Shown: in pieces, positions 28,945-35,642 of the stretch | How the letters are laid out: each line of letters opens with the position of its first letter | Numbering within the stretch: position 1 is the first letter of the stretch | Virus record (IMG/VR): IMGVR_UViG_3300019889_000237 | Coordinates: 1 to 52,799 of that record | DNA: 52,799 nucleotides | Reading direction: 5' to 3' (one strand) | Origin: a virus | Translations under genes and position numbers: made by a program | Notes under the pieces: model-generated | Told to the model about the DNA's origin: nothing | Databases searched by the model: none | What the model saw: the letters and a program-made list of their open reading frames with translations, nothing else

Positions 28945-29174
28945 TGTACGGCGCCGACTTCGACATGACGGGGGACCGTCGGGAGATCGCACGACTCCAG
29001 GCCGAGGTGCGGAAGCTTCGGGCCGGCCTGAAGAAGCTACAGCACATGCACCGCCGTTCGGACGACGACTCTGCCGGACCGCCGTACTGCCCCGAGTGCC
29101 AAGCCTACGACGGGACCGGGCAGCCGTGCGAGACGCTGCGCGTCGTCGACGAGCTGCTCGGGAAGGGGGAGTGA
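28944..29174 (+). CDS. Small coiled-coil/zinc protein
   Basis: This 76-residue protein starts at ATG 28944. A coiled-coil helix (REIARLQAEVRKLRAGLKKL) covers about 13-33. CPEC then a later cysteine (YCPECQAYDGTGQPCET) form a possible zinc site. It overlaps the next start by one base. Function unknown. Confidence 0.6.
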   Translation: MYGADFDMTGDRREIARLQAEVRKLRAGLKKLQHMHRRSDDDSAGPPYCPECQAYDGTGQPCETLRVVDELLGKGE

Positions 29175-29488
29175 TGGACGCGCACGAGGCACTTCTGATC
29201 ACGAAGCATGCGGACTACGCCGTGATGTCGGTGGGTGAGATCGAGGCGGCAAAGGTGCTCGCAGCCGAGGTAGAGAGGCTGCAGGAGGAGAACGCCGAGC
29301 TACGGGACGGGCTCATCGTCGTGGAGTGCGACGGCCCCGAGCACGCCGAGCTCGCCCAGGCGCGCGCCCGGCTCGCGGTACTGGAGCCGATCGCGCAGCG
29401 GGCCCGCGAGGTGCACGATGGCTGCGCCAACGTCGTCGAGATGAACGCCTCCGACGCTGCTGGCTACATCCTCGGGGAGACGACGTGA
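29174..29488 (+). CDS. Helical protein related to 11554-11754 product
   Basis: This 104-residue protein starts at ATG 29174. It has a heptad-rich helix (AAEVERLQEENAELRDGLIV) and ends with AAGYILGETT, which parallels the end of the leftward-operon protein at 11554-11754. The two also share RAREV about 20 residues earlier. This suggests a duplicated small protein family used in both arms. Function unknown. Confidence 0.65.
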   Translation: MDAHEALLITKHADYAVMSVGEIEAAKVLAAEVERLQEENAELRDGLIVVECDGPEHAELAQARARLAVLEPIAQRAREVHDGCANVVEMNASDAAGYILGETT

Positions 29489-29604
29489 GCACGCCCGAGC
29501 TGATCGTGCTGGGCGTGGCCGCCTGGTTCGCGTTGGCCGCGCTGACCGGACTGGTGCTCGGCCGGCTCACCCACGGGGCGAAGCGTCGGCGGTGGCAGCG
29601 ATGA
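29485..29604 (+). CDS. Single-span membrane peptide
   Basis: This 39-residue peptide starts at GTG 29485 (GTGA overlap). One transmembrane segment (LIVLGVAAWFALAALTGLVL, about 6-25) is followed by a basic tail (RLTHGAKRRRWQR), which would stay inside the cell. Function unknown. Confidence 0.6.
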   Translation: MSTPELIVLGVAAWFALAALTGLVLGRLTHGAKRRRWQR

Positions 29605-29900
29605 GCGCCCCGCGGCCACGGCCGGGCGCGTCGCTGACCGTGCGCCAGGTCGAGATCCTGTCGATGGTCGCCCGCGGGATGACCAACGAGCGGATCGCGC
29701 AGCGGCTGGGCCTGAACCTGGACTCGGTGAAGCGCGCGGTGCGCGACCTACGGATCAAGCTCGGCGCCCAGGACCGGGCCTCGGCCGTCGACCAGGGCTG
29801 GCGGCAGGGCTATCTGGGCATGTGGCGGGTGGGCGTCGACTACACGACGCGTCGGAACGGTCACCTGGTGTCTGGTGTAAGGGATAGTGTACAGTCATGA
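29601..29900 (+). CDS. LuxR/GerE-type HTH protein
   Basis: This 99-residue protein starts at ATG 29601 (ATGA overlap). Residues about 10-65 are a LuxR C-terminal HTH: LTVRQVEILSMVARGMTNER, IAQRLGLNLDSVKRAVRDLR, then KLGAQDRASAVDQGW. It has no receiver or ligand domain, so it acts as a bare DNA-binding regulator. Its last codons overlap the operator-like promoter of the next gene, so it could autoregulate downstream expression. Confidence 0.75.
   Translation: MSAPRPRPGASLTVRQVEILSMVARGMTNERIAQRLGLNLDSVKRAVRDLRIKLGAQDRASAVDQGWRQGYLGMWRVGVDYTTRRNGHLVSGVRDSVQS
29869..29893 (+). promoter_or_regulatory. Shared promoter/operator, divergent copy at 29.87 kb
   Basis: TGTCT-N15-GTACA spans 29869-29893 with GGTGTAAGGGA inside and TAGTGT (29885-29890) as -10. 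The next ATG is at 29897, only 6 nt after the -10, so transcription would give a leaderless mRNA. Confidence 0.5.
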
Positions 29901-30148
29901 CCATGACCGAGATCGACGACAAGCTGGCCCGCCTGGCGGCGCTCCAGGCCCGGCTCGGCGAGCTCGACGCCGAGACGGAGCAGACGCTCAAGGACCGCAA
30001 CGAGCTGGCCTACGAGCTGCGCAACACCGACGACGTGTCGGTGTCGGTGCTGGCGCAGACGCTGGTCATGCGCCGGGGCACCGTGCACGACCTGGTGCGC
30101 GGCCCGGCCACCCGCAAGTGGTCCCGCGGGCGGCGGGCCGACGCATGA
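29897..30148 (+). CDS. Small HTH-like protein with likely leaderless mRNA
   Basis: This 83-residue protein starts at ATG 29897, with a second ATG six bases later. A coiled helix (DDKLARLAALQARLGELDAE) is followed by a helix-turn-helix-like part (DVSVSVLAQTLVMRRGTVHD) and a basic end. Its start lies 6 nt after a TAGTGT -10 element with no ribosome-binding site. This fits leaderless translation, which is frequent in actinobacteria. Confidence 0.6.
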   Translation: MTMTEIDDKLARLAALQARLGELDAETEQTLKDRNELAYELRNTDDVSVSVLAQTLVMRRGTVHDLVRGPATRKWSRGRRADA

Positions 30149-30483
30149 TCCGCCGCCAGCTCGCCCGGGCGCTGCCCTACCTGGTGGCGTTCGCGGTCCC
30201 GGCCGCGTCGATGACCGGCTGGTTCGCCATCGGCGGCGCGGCCGTGTTCCCGGCCTCGGTCGGCGGCCTGCTGGCCGGGCTGGTCGGCCTGCTCGGCGCG
30301 GCCTGCGCCGGCGCGGTCCAGGCCCGACAGGACCGGCGCACCATCGAGCACGAGATCGAAGAGCTGGTGACGGTGGTCAAGGAGCCGCTGCCGGTGCACG
30401 ACCACGAAGGCCTGCGTCGACTACAGGAGGACGTCCTGCGCGACGAGCTGGCCCGAGCCCGGGCCCGGCACAACGACAAGTAG
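30145..30483 (+). CDS. Two-span membrane protein with helical tail
   Basis: This 112-residue protein starts at ATG 30145 (ATGA overlap). Two hydrophobic segments (LPYLVAFAVPAASMTGWFAI, then VGGLLAGLVGLLGAACAGAV) form a hairpin. A charged helical C-terminus (IEHEIEELVTVVKE, then RRLQEDVLRDELARARAR) would project into the cytoplasm. The topology resembles small phage envelope proteins; the role is unknown. Confidence 0.65.
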   Translation: MIRRQLARALPYLVAFAVPAASMTGWFAIGGAAVFPASVGGLLAGLVGLLGAACAGAVQARQDRRTIEHEIEELVTVVKEPLPVHDHEGLRRLQEDVLRDELARARARHNDK

Positions 30484-30504
30484 CACCACGAGAGGACACC
30501 GATC

Positions 30505-30735
30505 ATGGCCATCCGGCCGCAAGACCTGACCGTCGCCAAGAGCGACGTCGCCGCCGAGACCCTCGCCGCTGCCATCTGGGATGCGGCCAACCAGCACGAC
30601 GGAAGCTCGGCCATCGCCGCGTCCGTGCAGCGCTCACTGCGCCGCCACGCCCGCGAGCTGCTCGAGCTGCACGACATCAAGGCCGGCGAGGTGCTCACGA
30701 CCGGCACCGGCGAGCCGCGTCCGGACCAGGGCTGA
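30505..30735 (+). CDS. Small helical hypothetical protein
   Basis: This 76-residue protein starts at ATG 30505 behind CGAGAGGACACCGATC. It is helical with many Ala/Asp/Arg (VAAETLAAAIWDAANQHDGS) and a flexible C-terminus. Function unknown. Confidence 0.6.
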   Translation: MAIRPQDLTVAKSDVAAETLAAAIWDAANQHDGSSAIAASVQRSLRRHARELLELHDIKAGEVLTTGTGEPRPDQG

Positions 30736-30738
30736 CCC

Positions 30739-31053
30739 ATGGCCGACGACGACCGGCGCACGTTCGAGTTCAGCGAAACCGACCTGGTCCGCTGGGCGTG
30801 TTTCGTCGGGTTCTTCGCCAGCACGCTCTCGCTGATGGTCGCGTTGTCGGCCGGTGGCGGCTGGCTCGCCCCCGGCCTGGGCGTGCTGATCTTCGGGGTC
30901 CCGTCGCTGAAGATGTACACCGCCCGGGTCGAGCAGGAGCGGACGGACAAGGCCCAGGCCACGTGGCGGGCGGCCCGCGAGGGCACCGGTCCCGGCTGGT
31001 CCCTGACCGACGACGACGGCGACCCGTCTCAGCCCCCGAGGATGAACAAGTGA
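30739..31053 (+). CDS. Membrane protein with two hydrophobic segments
   Basis: This 104-residue protein starts at ATG 30739. Segments CFVGFFASTLSLMVALSAGG and LAPGLGVLIFGVPSLK could span the membrane. A charged tail with WRAAREGTGPGWSLTDDDGD follows. It overlaps the next start by one base. Function unknown. Confidence 0.6.
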   Translation: MADDDRRTFEFSETDLVRWACFVGFFASTLSLMVALSAGGGWLAPGLGVLIFGVPSLKMYTARVEQERTDKAQATWRAAREGTGPGWSLTDDDGDPSQPPRMNK

Positions 31054-31289
31054 TGAGCGAGGACTACGGCCCCGTCCGCGGGGCGATGAGCGGCCAGGAG
31101 CTGCGGACCCGGGTCGCGATCGGCGACCTGGGCGAGCGGGACCTGGACGAGATCCTGTCCACGGTCAGCCGGGTGCTGGCCGTCTGGCGGCGCCCCGGCG
31201 TGGCCGGGGCCGAGCACCGCGTCCTGGTCCGCCGGACCTGGCCCGAGCTCGGCCACAAGCTGGACGCGCTGAGCGGACCGCGGACGTGA
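31053..31289 (+). CDS. Small hypothetical protein
   Basis: This 78-residue protein starts at ATG 31053 (TGATG overlap). It is helical (GQELRTRVAIGDLGERDLDE, then ILSTVSRVLAVWRR), ending in a basic segment. No motif recognised. It is coupled to the next gene by GTGA. Confidence 0.6.
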   Translation: MSEDYGPVRGAMSGQELRTRVAIGDLGERDLDEILSTVSRVLAVWRRPGVAGAEHRVLVRRTWPELGHKLDALSGPRT

Positions 31290-31462
31290 GCCGGGGCAAG
31301 TGGCGCCCGACCTGGGCGTCGCTCAACGAGAAGACCCGCCGCGGGTACGTCCCGCTCGGCACCACGAAGAGCGGGGTCCGCGAGTTCGTCGAGCACGACT
31401 GCCGACCGCCGAGCGGGTCCGGCACGTGGACGTGTGGGTGTGGGCGGGAGTGGCGGACGTGA
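31286..31462 (+). CDS. Tiny basic Cys protein
   Basis: This 58-residue protein starts at GTG 31286 (GTGA overlap). It is basic, with a single HDC and a terminal CGCGREW motif that could bind zinc together. The next gene starts in its last codons. Function unknown. Confidence 0.5.
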   Translation: MSRGKWRPTWASLNEKTRRGYVPLGTTKSGVREFVEHDCRPPSGSGTWTCGCGREWRT

Positions 31463-31587
31463 GCGAGCTGCGTCCGCTGCGCACCGGATGGCGGGCGCTG
31501 GTCTACCGCGGCCGGCACCGCCAGCGCGGCGGAGTGGGTCGGATCGCGGGCGGGGTCCTGCTGTTCACCATCGACTACCTGCAGTGA
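31459..31587 (+). CDS. Tiny basic peptide upstream of second terminase set
   Basis: This 42-residue peptide starts at GTG 31459 (GTGA overlap). An arginine-rich middle (RTGWRALVYRGRHRQRGG) precedes a short hydrophobic end (IAGGVLLFTIDYLQ). The existence of this gene rests on overlap and codon pattern only. Confidence 0.45.
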   Translation: MSELRPLRTGWRALVYRGRHRQRGGVGRIAGGVLLFTIDYLQ

Positions 31588-31596
31588 TCACTGTCC

Positions 31597-32205
31597 GTGA
31601 GCGACGAACACAGCGTGTCAAGCAACCGTCAGAGAGGGCCGATTCCGGTGACTGTCAGCGAGGATGGCCGCGTCAGCCGGCCGCGCTACAGCCCAGAGAA
31701 GCGGGCCAAGCTCGGTGACGAGGCCTGGAACCTGAAGGACCAGGGCCGGTCCCTGCGCACGATCTCGAAGATGTTCACCGACCGGGGCGACCAGATCAGC
31801 CACGCGACCGTGGCCGAAATCATCAGCGAGGCGCAGGACCGGGCCAGGTTCCTGGACTTCGTCGGCCCGGCTCAGTCCCGGGCCGCGTCCATCGGCCGGC
31901 TCGACCAGGCCCTGGAGCGCCAGCTCGCGACCGTCACCGAGCTGGCCGCCGGCGCGCAGACCGGCGAGCTGGACTTCGAGAAGGGGCACACCGCGCTGGA
32001 CAAGGCGATGGCCCGCTACGTCCAGCTGGAGACGCTCTGGGTGAAGGTGACCGGTGCGGCGATGGCGACCCGGACCCAGATCGAGGGCCCGAACGGGGAG
32101 CCGATCGGACCGGACGTGGCGTTCCTGGCCGCGCTCACCCAGTCGGTCGACGCGCACGCACGCAAGACCAAGAGCATGGAGGAGAACGATGGACTCGACG
32201 GATAG
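31597..32205 (+). CDS. Second terminase small subunit-like protein
   Basis: This protein has up to 202 residues from GTG 31597. A GTG at 31648 behind AGAGAGGG is an equally good start and would remove 17 residues. Residues about 32-75 hold a helix-turn-helix (KRAKLGDEAWNLKDQGRSLR, then TISKMFTDRGDQISHATVAE). Then comes a long helical core (RLDQALERQLATVTELAAGA) like small terminase oligomerisation regions. It lies two genes upstream of the second large terminase, which supports the assignment. Confidence 0.55.
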   Translation: MSDEHSVSSNRQRGPIPVTVSEDGRVSRPRYSPEKRAKLGDEAWNLKDQGRSLRTISKMFTDRGDQISHATVAEIISEAQDRARFLDFVGPAQSRAASIGRLDQALERQLATVTELAAGAQTGELDFEKGHTALDKAMARYVQLETLWVKVTGAAMATRTQIEGPNGEPIGPDVAFLAALTQSVDAHARKTKSMEENDGLDG

Positions 32206-32911
32206 CCCGAGAAACTGGGAAGCGCTGGGCACAGAAGTACGACGCCGTCGCGGCCTACTGCACTTGCGACAGTCCGACATGGAGGCGCGCGGCGGACCGA
32301 GCGCAGGGACCATGCGCAACATCGAGCAGGCGTCGCGGACGAGCTACGCCCCGCGGACCTTCGTGCAGCTGGAGACCGCGCTCCAGTTCGGTGACGGCGT
32401 CGTGGAGAAGATCCTCGACGGCACGGCGACGCGGAGCGAGATCGACGAGGTCGTGCCGCGCGGCACCGTGACTGGGGAGAACTGGCAGGCGCTAGCTGCG
32501 GCCGTGAAAGCGCGTAGAGAACTGCTACGACTGCCGCAACAGCTCATCGGCCACGACGGTCCGGGCGAGATGACGATGCGGAAGATCGAGCGAGCGGAGA
32601 CGACCGCGATACGCGACAAGACAAAGACCCAGCTCGAACGCGCCCTTCGGATGCGCACCGGCTTGGTAGACAGGATCCTCGACGGCACGGCGACGCGGAG
32701 CGAGATCGACGAGGTCGTGCCGCGCGGCACGGCCGATGAGAACTGGCAGGACGCGGAGAGGCTCGTGACAATGGCAGGACTGCTGGCCCATGTGGACAAG
32801 GCCGAGTCGTTCATCGTCGATGCCATCGACCGCGGCGAGGTAGACCCGCTCGCGGGCTCCCGCATGATCCTCCGGTTCGCCTCGTTCCGCGCGCGCCTGC
32901 TCGGATACTGA
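32189..32911 (+). CDS. Tandemly duplicated XRE-like DNA-binding protein
   Basis: This 240-residue protein starts at ATG 32189. It contains two consecutive ~85-residue units. Each begins with NW(E/Q)AL, holds an HTH-like segment ending in (N/K)IE(Q/R)A, and ends in an identical ILDGTATRSEIDEVVPRGT block. The second block's DNA is a perfect 56-bp repeat. A unique helical C-terminus (ERLVTMAGLLAHVDKAESFI) follows. Two HTH domains in one chain can bind a palindrome without dimerising. It sits inside the second terminase set, so it may control that cassette. Confidence 0.65.
   Translation: MDSTDSPRNWEALGTEVRRRRGLLHLRQSDMEARGGPSAGTMRNIEQASRTSYAPRTFVQLETALQFGDGVVEKILDGTATRSEIDEVVPRGTVTGENWQALAAAVKARRELLRLPQQLIGHDGPGEMTMRKIERAETTAIRDKTKTQLERALRMRTGLVDRILDGTATRSEIDEVVPRGTADENWQDAERLVTMAGLLAHVDKAESFIVDAIDRGEVDPLAGSRMILRFASFRARLLGY
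32411..32466 (+). repeat. 56-bp direct repeat, copy 1
   Basis: This is a perfect 56-base repeat of 32675-32730, 264 bp apart. Both copies are in frame inside the duplicated XRE-like gene and encode the same ILDGTATRSEIDEVVPRG end. Exact identity while the rest of the units diverged suggests gene conversion or a recent event. Confidence 0.85.
32675..32730 (+). repeat. 56-bp direct repeat, copy 2
   Basis: This is the second perfect copy of 32411-32466. Recombination between the copies would delete one 264-bp domain unit and keep the reading frame (88 codons). Confidence 0.85.
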
Positions 32912-32914
32912 CCG

Positions 32915-33268
32915 ATGCCTCGCCGACTGCTCGATGACCTGCGCTCGGGCCAGCTGCTCACCTGGAACGTGACCCGCGGGAAGTGCCGATACGGGCCGAA
33001 CGAGCAGTCCGTGCGCCAGGTCGGCGACCAGTGGCGGGGCGAGAGCTCGAACTCGTTCGACTGCGACTACGCACCGCAGGACATGTGCTTGGTCTGCGCC
33101 GGGCGCGGGTGGACCGCACTGTCGGTGGCCGAGACCGAGACCGCCCAGTACGACGAGGACGTCGCCGGTGGCCGCCGCCGGTGCCAGCCGTGCCGGGGCT
33201 CGGGCTACGTCCCGGGTGCGCACTGGCCGTGGCGGCACCCGCACCCAGGCCCGGTACGGAGGGGATGA
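32915..33268 (+). CDS. DnaJ-type zinc protein in the second terminase set
   Basis: This 117-residue protein starts at ATG 32915. It has CLVCAGRGW at about 58-66 and CQPCRGSGYVPG at about 90-101, two CxxCxGxG modules as in the DnaJ zinc domain and in the mini-protein at 18077-18178. The two modules are 23 residues apart and would fold together. The N-terminus (SGQLLTWNVTRGKCRYGPNE) is unique. Function unknown. Confidence 0.65.
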   Translation: MPRRLLDDLRSGQLLTWNVTRGKCRYGPNEQSVRQVGDQWRGESSNSFDCDYAPQDMCLVCAGRGWTALSVAETETAQYDEDVAGGRRRCQPCRGSGYVPGAHWPWRHPHPGPVRRG

Positions 33269-33480
33269 CGATGACGTTCACCTGGTGGCTGATCCCGATC
33301 GTCGTGCTCGGGCTCGCCCTGATCGTGGCCCCGTTCATCGGCGCGGCCTGGGCGCGGGACTGGCGGCCGACGCACTGCGGACGCTGCGGCCGGGAGCTGA
33401 TCGGGTCGCCGCCGATGCACACGCTCACCGACCGGATGCACTGCCGGTGGCTGGCCGACTCGCAGGGAGACCGGCTGTGA
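33265..33480 (+). CDS. Single-span membrane protein with zinc knuckle
   Basis: This 71-residue protein starts at ATG 33265 (ATGA overlap). A transmembrane segment (WWLIPIVVLGLALIVAPFIG, 7-26) is followed by CGRCGREL and a later HC near the end, a possible zinc knuckle. It precedes the second large terminase with a GTGA overlap, so the two are co-translated. Function unknown. Confidence 0.6.
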   Translation: MTMTFTWWLIPIVVLGLALIVAPFIGAAWARDWRPTHCGRCGRELIGSPPMHTLTDRMHCRWLADSQGDRL

Positions 33481-35036
33481 CGCTCTCCCTGGTCCCGCCG
33501 CCGCCGTGCCCGGACATCCGGCCGCCGACCGGGGCGTGGTTCCCCTGGTTCGCGAACGAGACCGCGCCGCTGGCTCACTCGGGCATGCGGACCTCGTCGG
33601 AGTTCCGCCGCCGGTGGACCAAGGGGAGTCCTCTGCTGTTCGCGCTGGTGTACTTCCCACATCACCTCAAGCTCCAGGGCTTGAACCCGCCCATCGTCAC
33701 GTTCAACCAGCTGCACCTCGGGCTGTGCCGGGCGTCGAAGCGCTGGGTCCAGCCCAAGCGCTGGCGTGAGGCCTGGATCGCGCCGCGGGGGATCGGGAAG
33801 ACCTCGTGGGCGTTCCTGATCCTGCCGCTCTGGGCCCTCGCGCACGGGCACCGGAACTACTTCATGGCCTTCAGCGACACCACGGACATGGCCAACAACC
33901 AGCTGGCGAACCTGCGGATGGAGCTGGACCCGAACAGCGGCAACGCCTTGCTGCTCCAGGACTACCCGTCGCTGCGTCAGCGTCGGGTGCGCGGCGGGTC
34001 GAACACGAAGTCGATCGTCGTGGCGAACGGCGGCACGATCCGGGCCAACGGCCTGTCGGAGAACACGCTCGGCGCGAAGTCCGGGGCCGACCGGCCGGAC
34101 CTGTTGGTGTTCGACGACATCGAGCCGTTGGAGTCGACGATGTCGGACAACGAGCGGCGCAAGCGGATCGAGGCCATCACCACGAAGGCGCTGCCGATGG
34201 GCGCCGACCACGCGGCGTCCATCATCCTGGGTACGACGACGTCCTACGACTCGGTCATCGACCAGATCGCCCAGCACGCCCGTGGCCGCAAGCACCACGC
34301 CTGGGTGGCGAACTCGGGCATCACGCCGCGCGTCTTCCCGGCGGTGCAGGTGGACCCGCTCACCGGCGAGGAGCGCTCGATCTGGCCGGAGCGCTGGCCA
34401 CTGACCGAGACGCACCTCGGCCAGGAGCTGCGCCGCACGCCCGAGGGCGACGTACCGCCGGAGTTCGAGAAGAACTACCTGCTCGACCCGTCCCCGTACG
34501 GCACCGAGGCCGGGTCGTTCTGGCGGCCCGAGATGTTCAAGCGCCGCACGTCCCGCTCGTTCGGGGGCGTGTTCGAGCACGCGATGTACATCGACGTGGC
34601 GACGACCTCGCACGCGAAGTCCGACCGGACCGCGATCGTCATCGTCGGCCGGGACCCGGCCCGGCGGCACGCGGTCGTGGAGTACGCGCAGGCGTACCGG
34701 ATCCCCGCGGAGGAGCTGCGCCAGCGGATCCACCAGCTGTGCGCGCGCCAGCCCACGTTGCGCACGGTCGTCGTGGAGACCAACCAGGGCGGCGACTTGT
34801 GGCGGCAGATGCTCTCGCCGCTGCCGGCCGGGGTGCGGTTGATGACCGAGCACGTGTCCAACTCGAAGCAGGACCGGTTTGAGCAGGCGTTGCAGTGGTA
34901 CATGACCGGCCGCGTCTTCCACGCCATCGAGCACGTCGAGCTGGAACGCGAGATGGTGATGTTCCCGAGCAAGGCCGTGAACGACGATCTTCCCGATGCC
35001 GCCTGCGGAGCGTTACGTTGGGCGTTCGATAAGTAA
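33477..35036 (+). CDS. terL: Second, apparently intact terminase large subunit
   Basis: This 519-residue protein starts at GTG 33477, overlapping the previous stop. The ATPase has Walker A APRGIGKTS at 102-110 and Walker B DLLVFDDIE at 208-216. The nuclease part has Asp373 (MYIDVATTSHAKSDRTAI), Glu434 (VVVETNQGG) and Asp504/Asp507 (NDDLPDAACG). It shares little with terminase 1 at 9113-10606 beyond these motifs, so it is from another TerL branch and is not a duplicate. It lies in the rightward arm far from portal and capsid, next to a TerS-like protein. It could be a replacement, a decoy or the motor of a co-resident element; nothing shows which. Confidence 0.9.
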   Translation: MTLSLVPPPPCPDIRPPTGAWFPWFANETAPLAHSGMRTSSEFRRRWTKGSPLLFALVYFPHHLKLQGLNPPIVTFNQLHLGLCRASKRWVQPKRWREAWIAPRGIGKTSWAFLILPLWALAHGHRNYFMAFSDTTDMANNQLANLRMELDPNSGNALLLQDYPSLRQRRVRGGSNTKSIVVANGGTIRANGLSENTLGAKSGADRPDLLVFDDIEPLESTMSDNERRKRIEAITTKALPMGADHAASIILGTTTSYDSVIDQIAQHARGRKHHAWVANSGITPRVFPAVQVDPLTGEERSIWPERWPLTETHLGQELRRTPEGDVPPEFEKNYLLDPSPYGTEAGSFWRPEMFKRRTSRSFGGVFEHAMYIDVATTSHAKSDRTAIVIVGRDPARRHAVVEYAQAYRIPAEELRQRIHQLCARQPTLRTVVVETNQGGDLWRQMLSPLPAGVRLMTEHVSNSKQDRFEQALQWYMTGRVFHAIEHVELEREMVMFPSKAVNDDLPDAACGALRWAFDK

Positions 35037-35084
35037 CACCGCTCGGGGGGCCGCGCGAACTGTGATCGCCTACCCCGAGAGGAC

Positions 35085-35279
35085 ATGAACATGAACCACG
35101 CACTGATGCTCGAGGTCGTCCGCACGCTGCGGAACTTCACCCCGATCGCGAACATCGACAAGATGCTCGACGACCACGCCGTCGACGCGTCCGGGCACTG
35201 TCCGCTGTGTCGATCGCGCGGGTGCACGCTCTACGCCGCCGCCCGGCAGGCCCGGCACGTCCTTCGGGCCGCCCGGTAA
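35085..35279 (+). CDS. Small Cys-containing protein
   Basis: This 64-residue protein starts at ATG 35085, with a second ATG at 35091, behind CGAGAGGAC. Helical N-terminus (LMLEVVRTLRNFTPIANIDK), then GHCPLCRSRGC, which could hold zinc. It opens a new unit after the terminase. Function unknown. Confidence 0.6.
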   Translation: MNMNHALMLEVVRTLRNFTPIANIDKMLDDHAVDASGHCPLCRSRGCTLYAAARQARHVLRAAR

Positions 35280-35284
35280 CACTT

Positions 35285-35313
35285 CTTGTCCGCTGTCCGA
35301 TACACTGGACAAG
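35285..35313 (+). promoter_or_regulatory. Shared promoter/operator, copy at 35.3 kb
   Basis: The dyad TGTCC-N15-GGACA (35287-35311) extends to CTTGTCC (35285-35291) and GGACAAG (35307-35313), a perfect 7-bp inverted repeat. TACACT (35301-35306) is the -10. No clear TTGACA is present upstream. Confidence 0.68.
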
Positions 35314-35335
35314 CACCGCAACGAGAGGGCACCCA

Positions 35336-35608
35336 GTGAGCAACTACTTCGGACCGCCACCGCGCCGGCCGAGCGAGCCGCACCTCGTCTACACCCTGCA
35401 CGCCGTGCACTTCCTGCTGTCGTTCTTCACCTTCGGCCTGTGGGCGATCGTGTGGCTGGCCATGACGCTGATCAACGAGGCCAAGAACCGGCAGCTGCGC
35501 GACGACTACGCGAACGCGCTGGCCCGCTGGGAGTACGACCTGTGGTACTGGGAGCAGGCCCGCCACGAGTACTTCCGCTGGCACGAGGCCCGCCAGCTGG
35601 CCCGCTAA
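35336..35608 (+). CDS. Membrane protein with one hydrophobic span
   Basis: This 90-residue protein starts at GTG 35336 behind ACGAGAGGGCACCCA. A Pro/Arg-rich N-terminus precedes a long hydrophobic stretch (FLLSFFTFGLWAIVWLAMTL, 27-46). A tryptophan/tyrosine-rich helix follows (WEYDLWYWEQARHEYFRWHE). The family of short superinfection-type membrane proteins is possible, but the sequence does not identify it. Confidence 0.65.
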   Translation: MSNYFGPPPRRPSEPHLVYTLHAVHFLLSFFTFGLWAIVWLAMTLINEAKNRQLRDDYANALARWEYDLWYWEQARHEYFRWHEARQLAR

Positions 35609-35642
35609 GATCCACCGACCTGAAGTACACGAGAGGACACCG

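Noticed and set aside
32958-34934. Minus-strand ORF of 658 codons opposite the second terminase
   Set aside because: The plus strand here encodes a clear TerL with all motifs. The antisense product is low-complexity.
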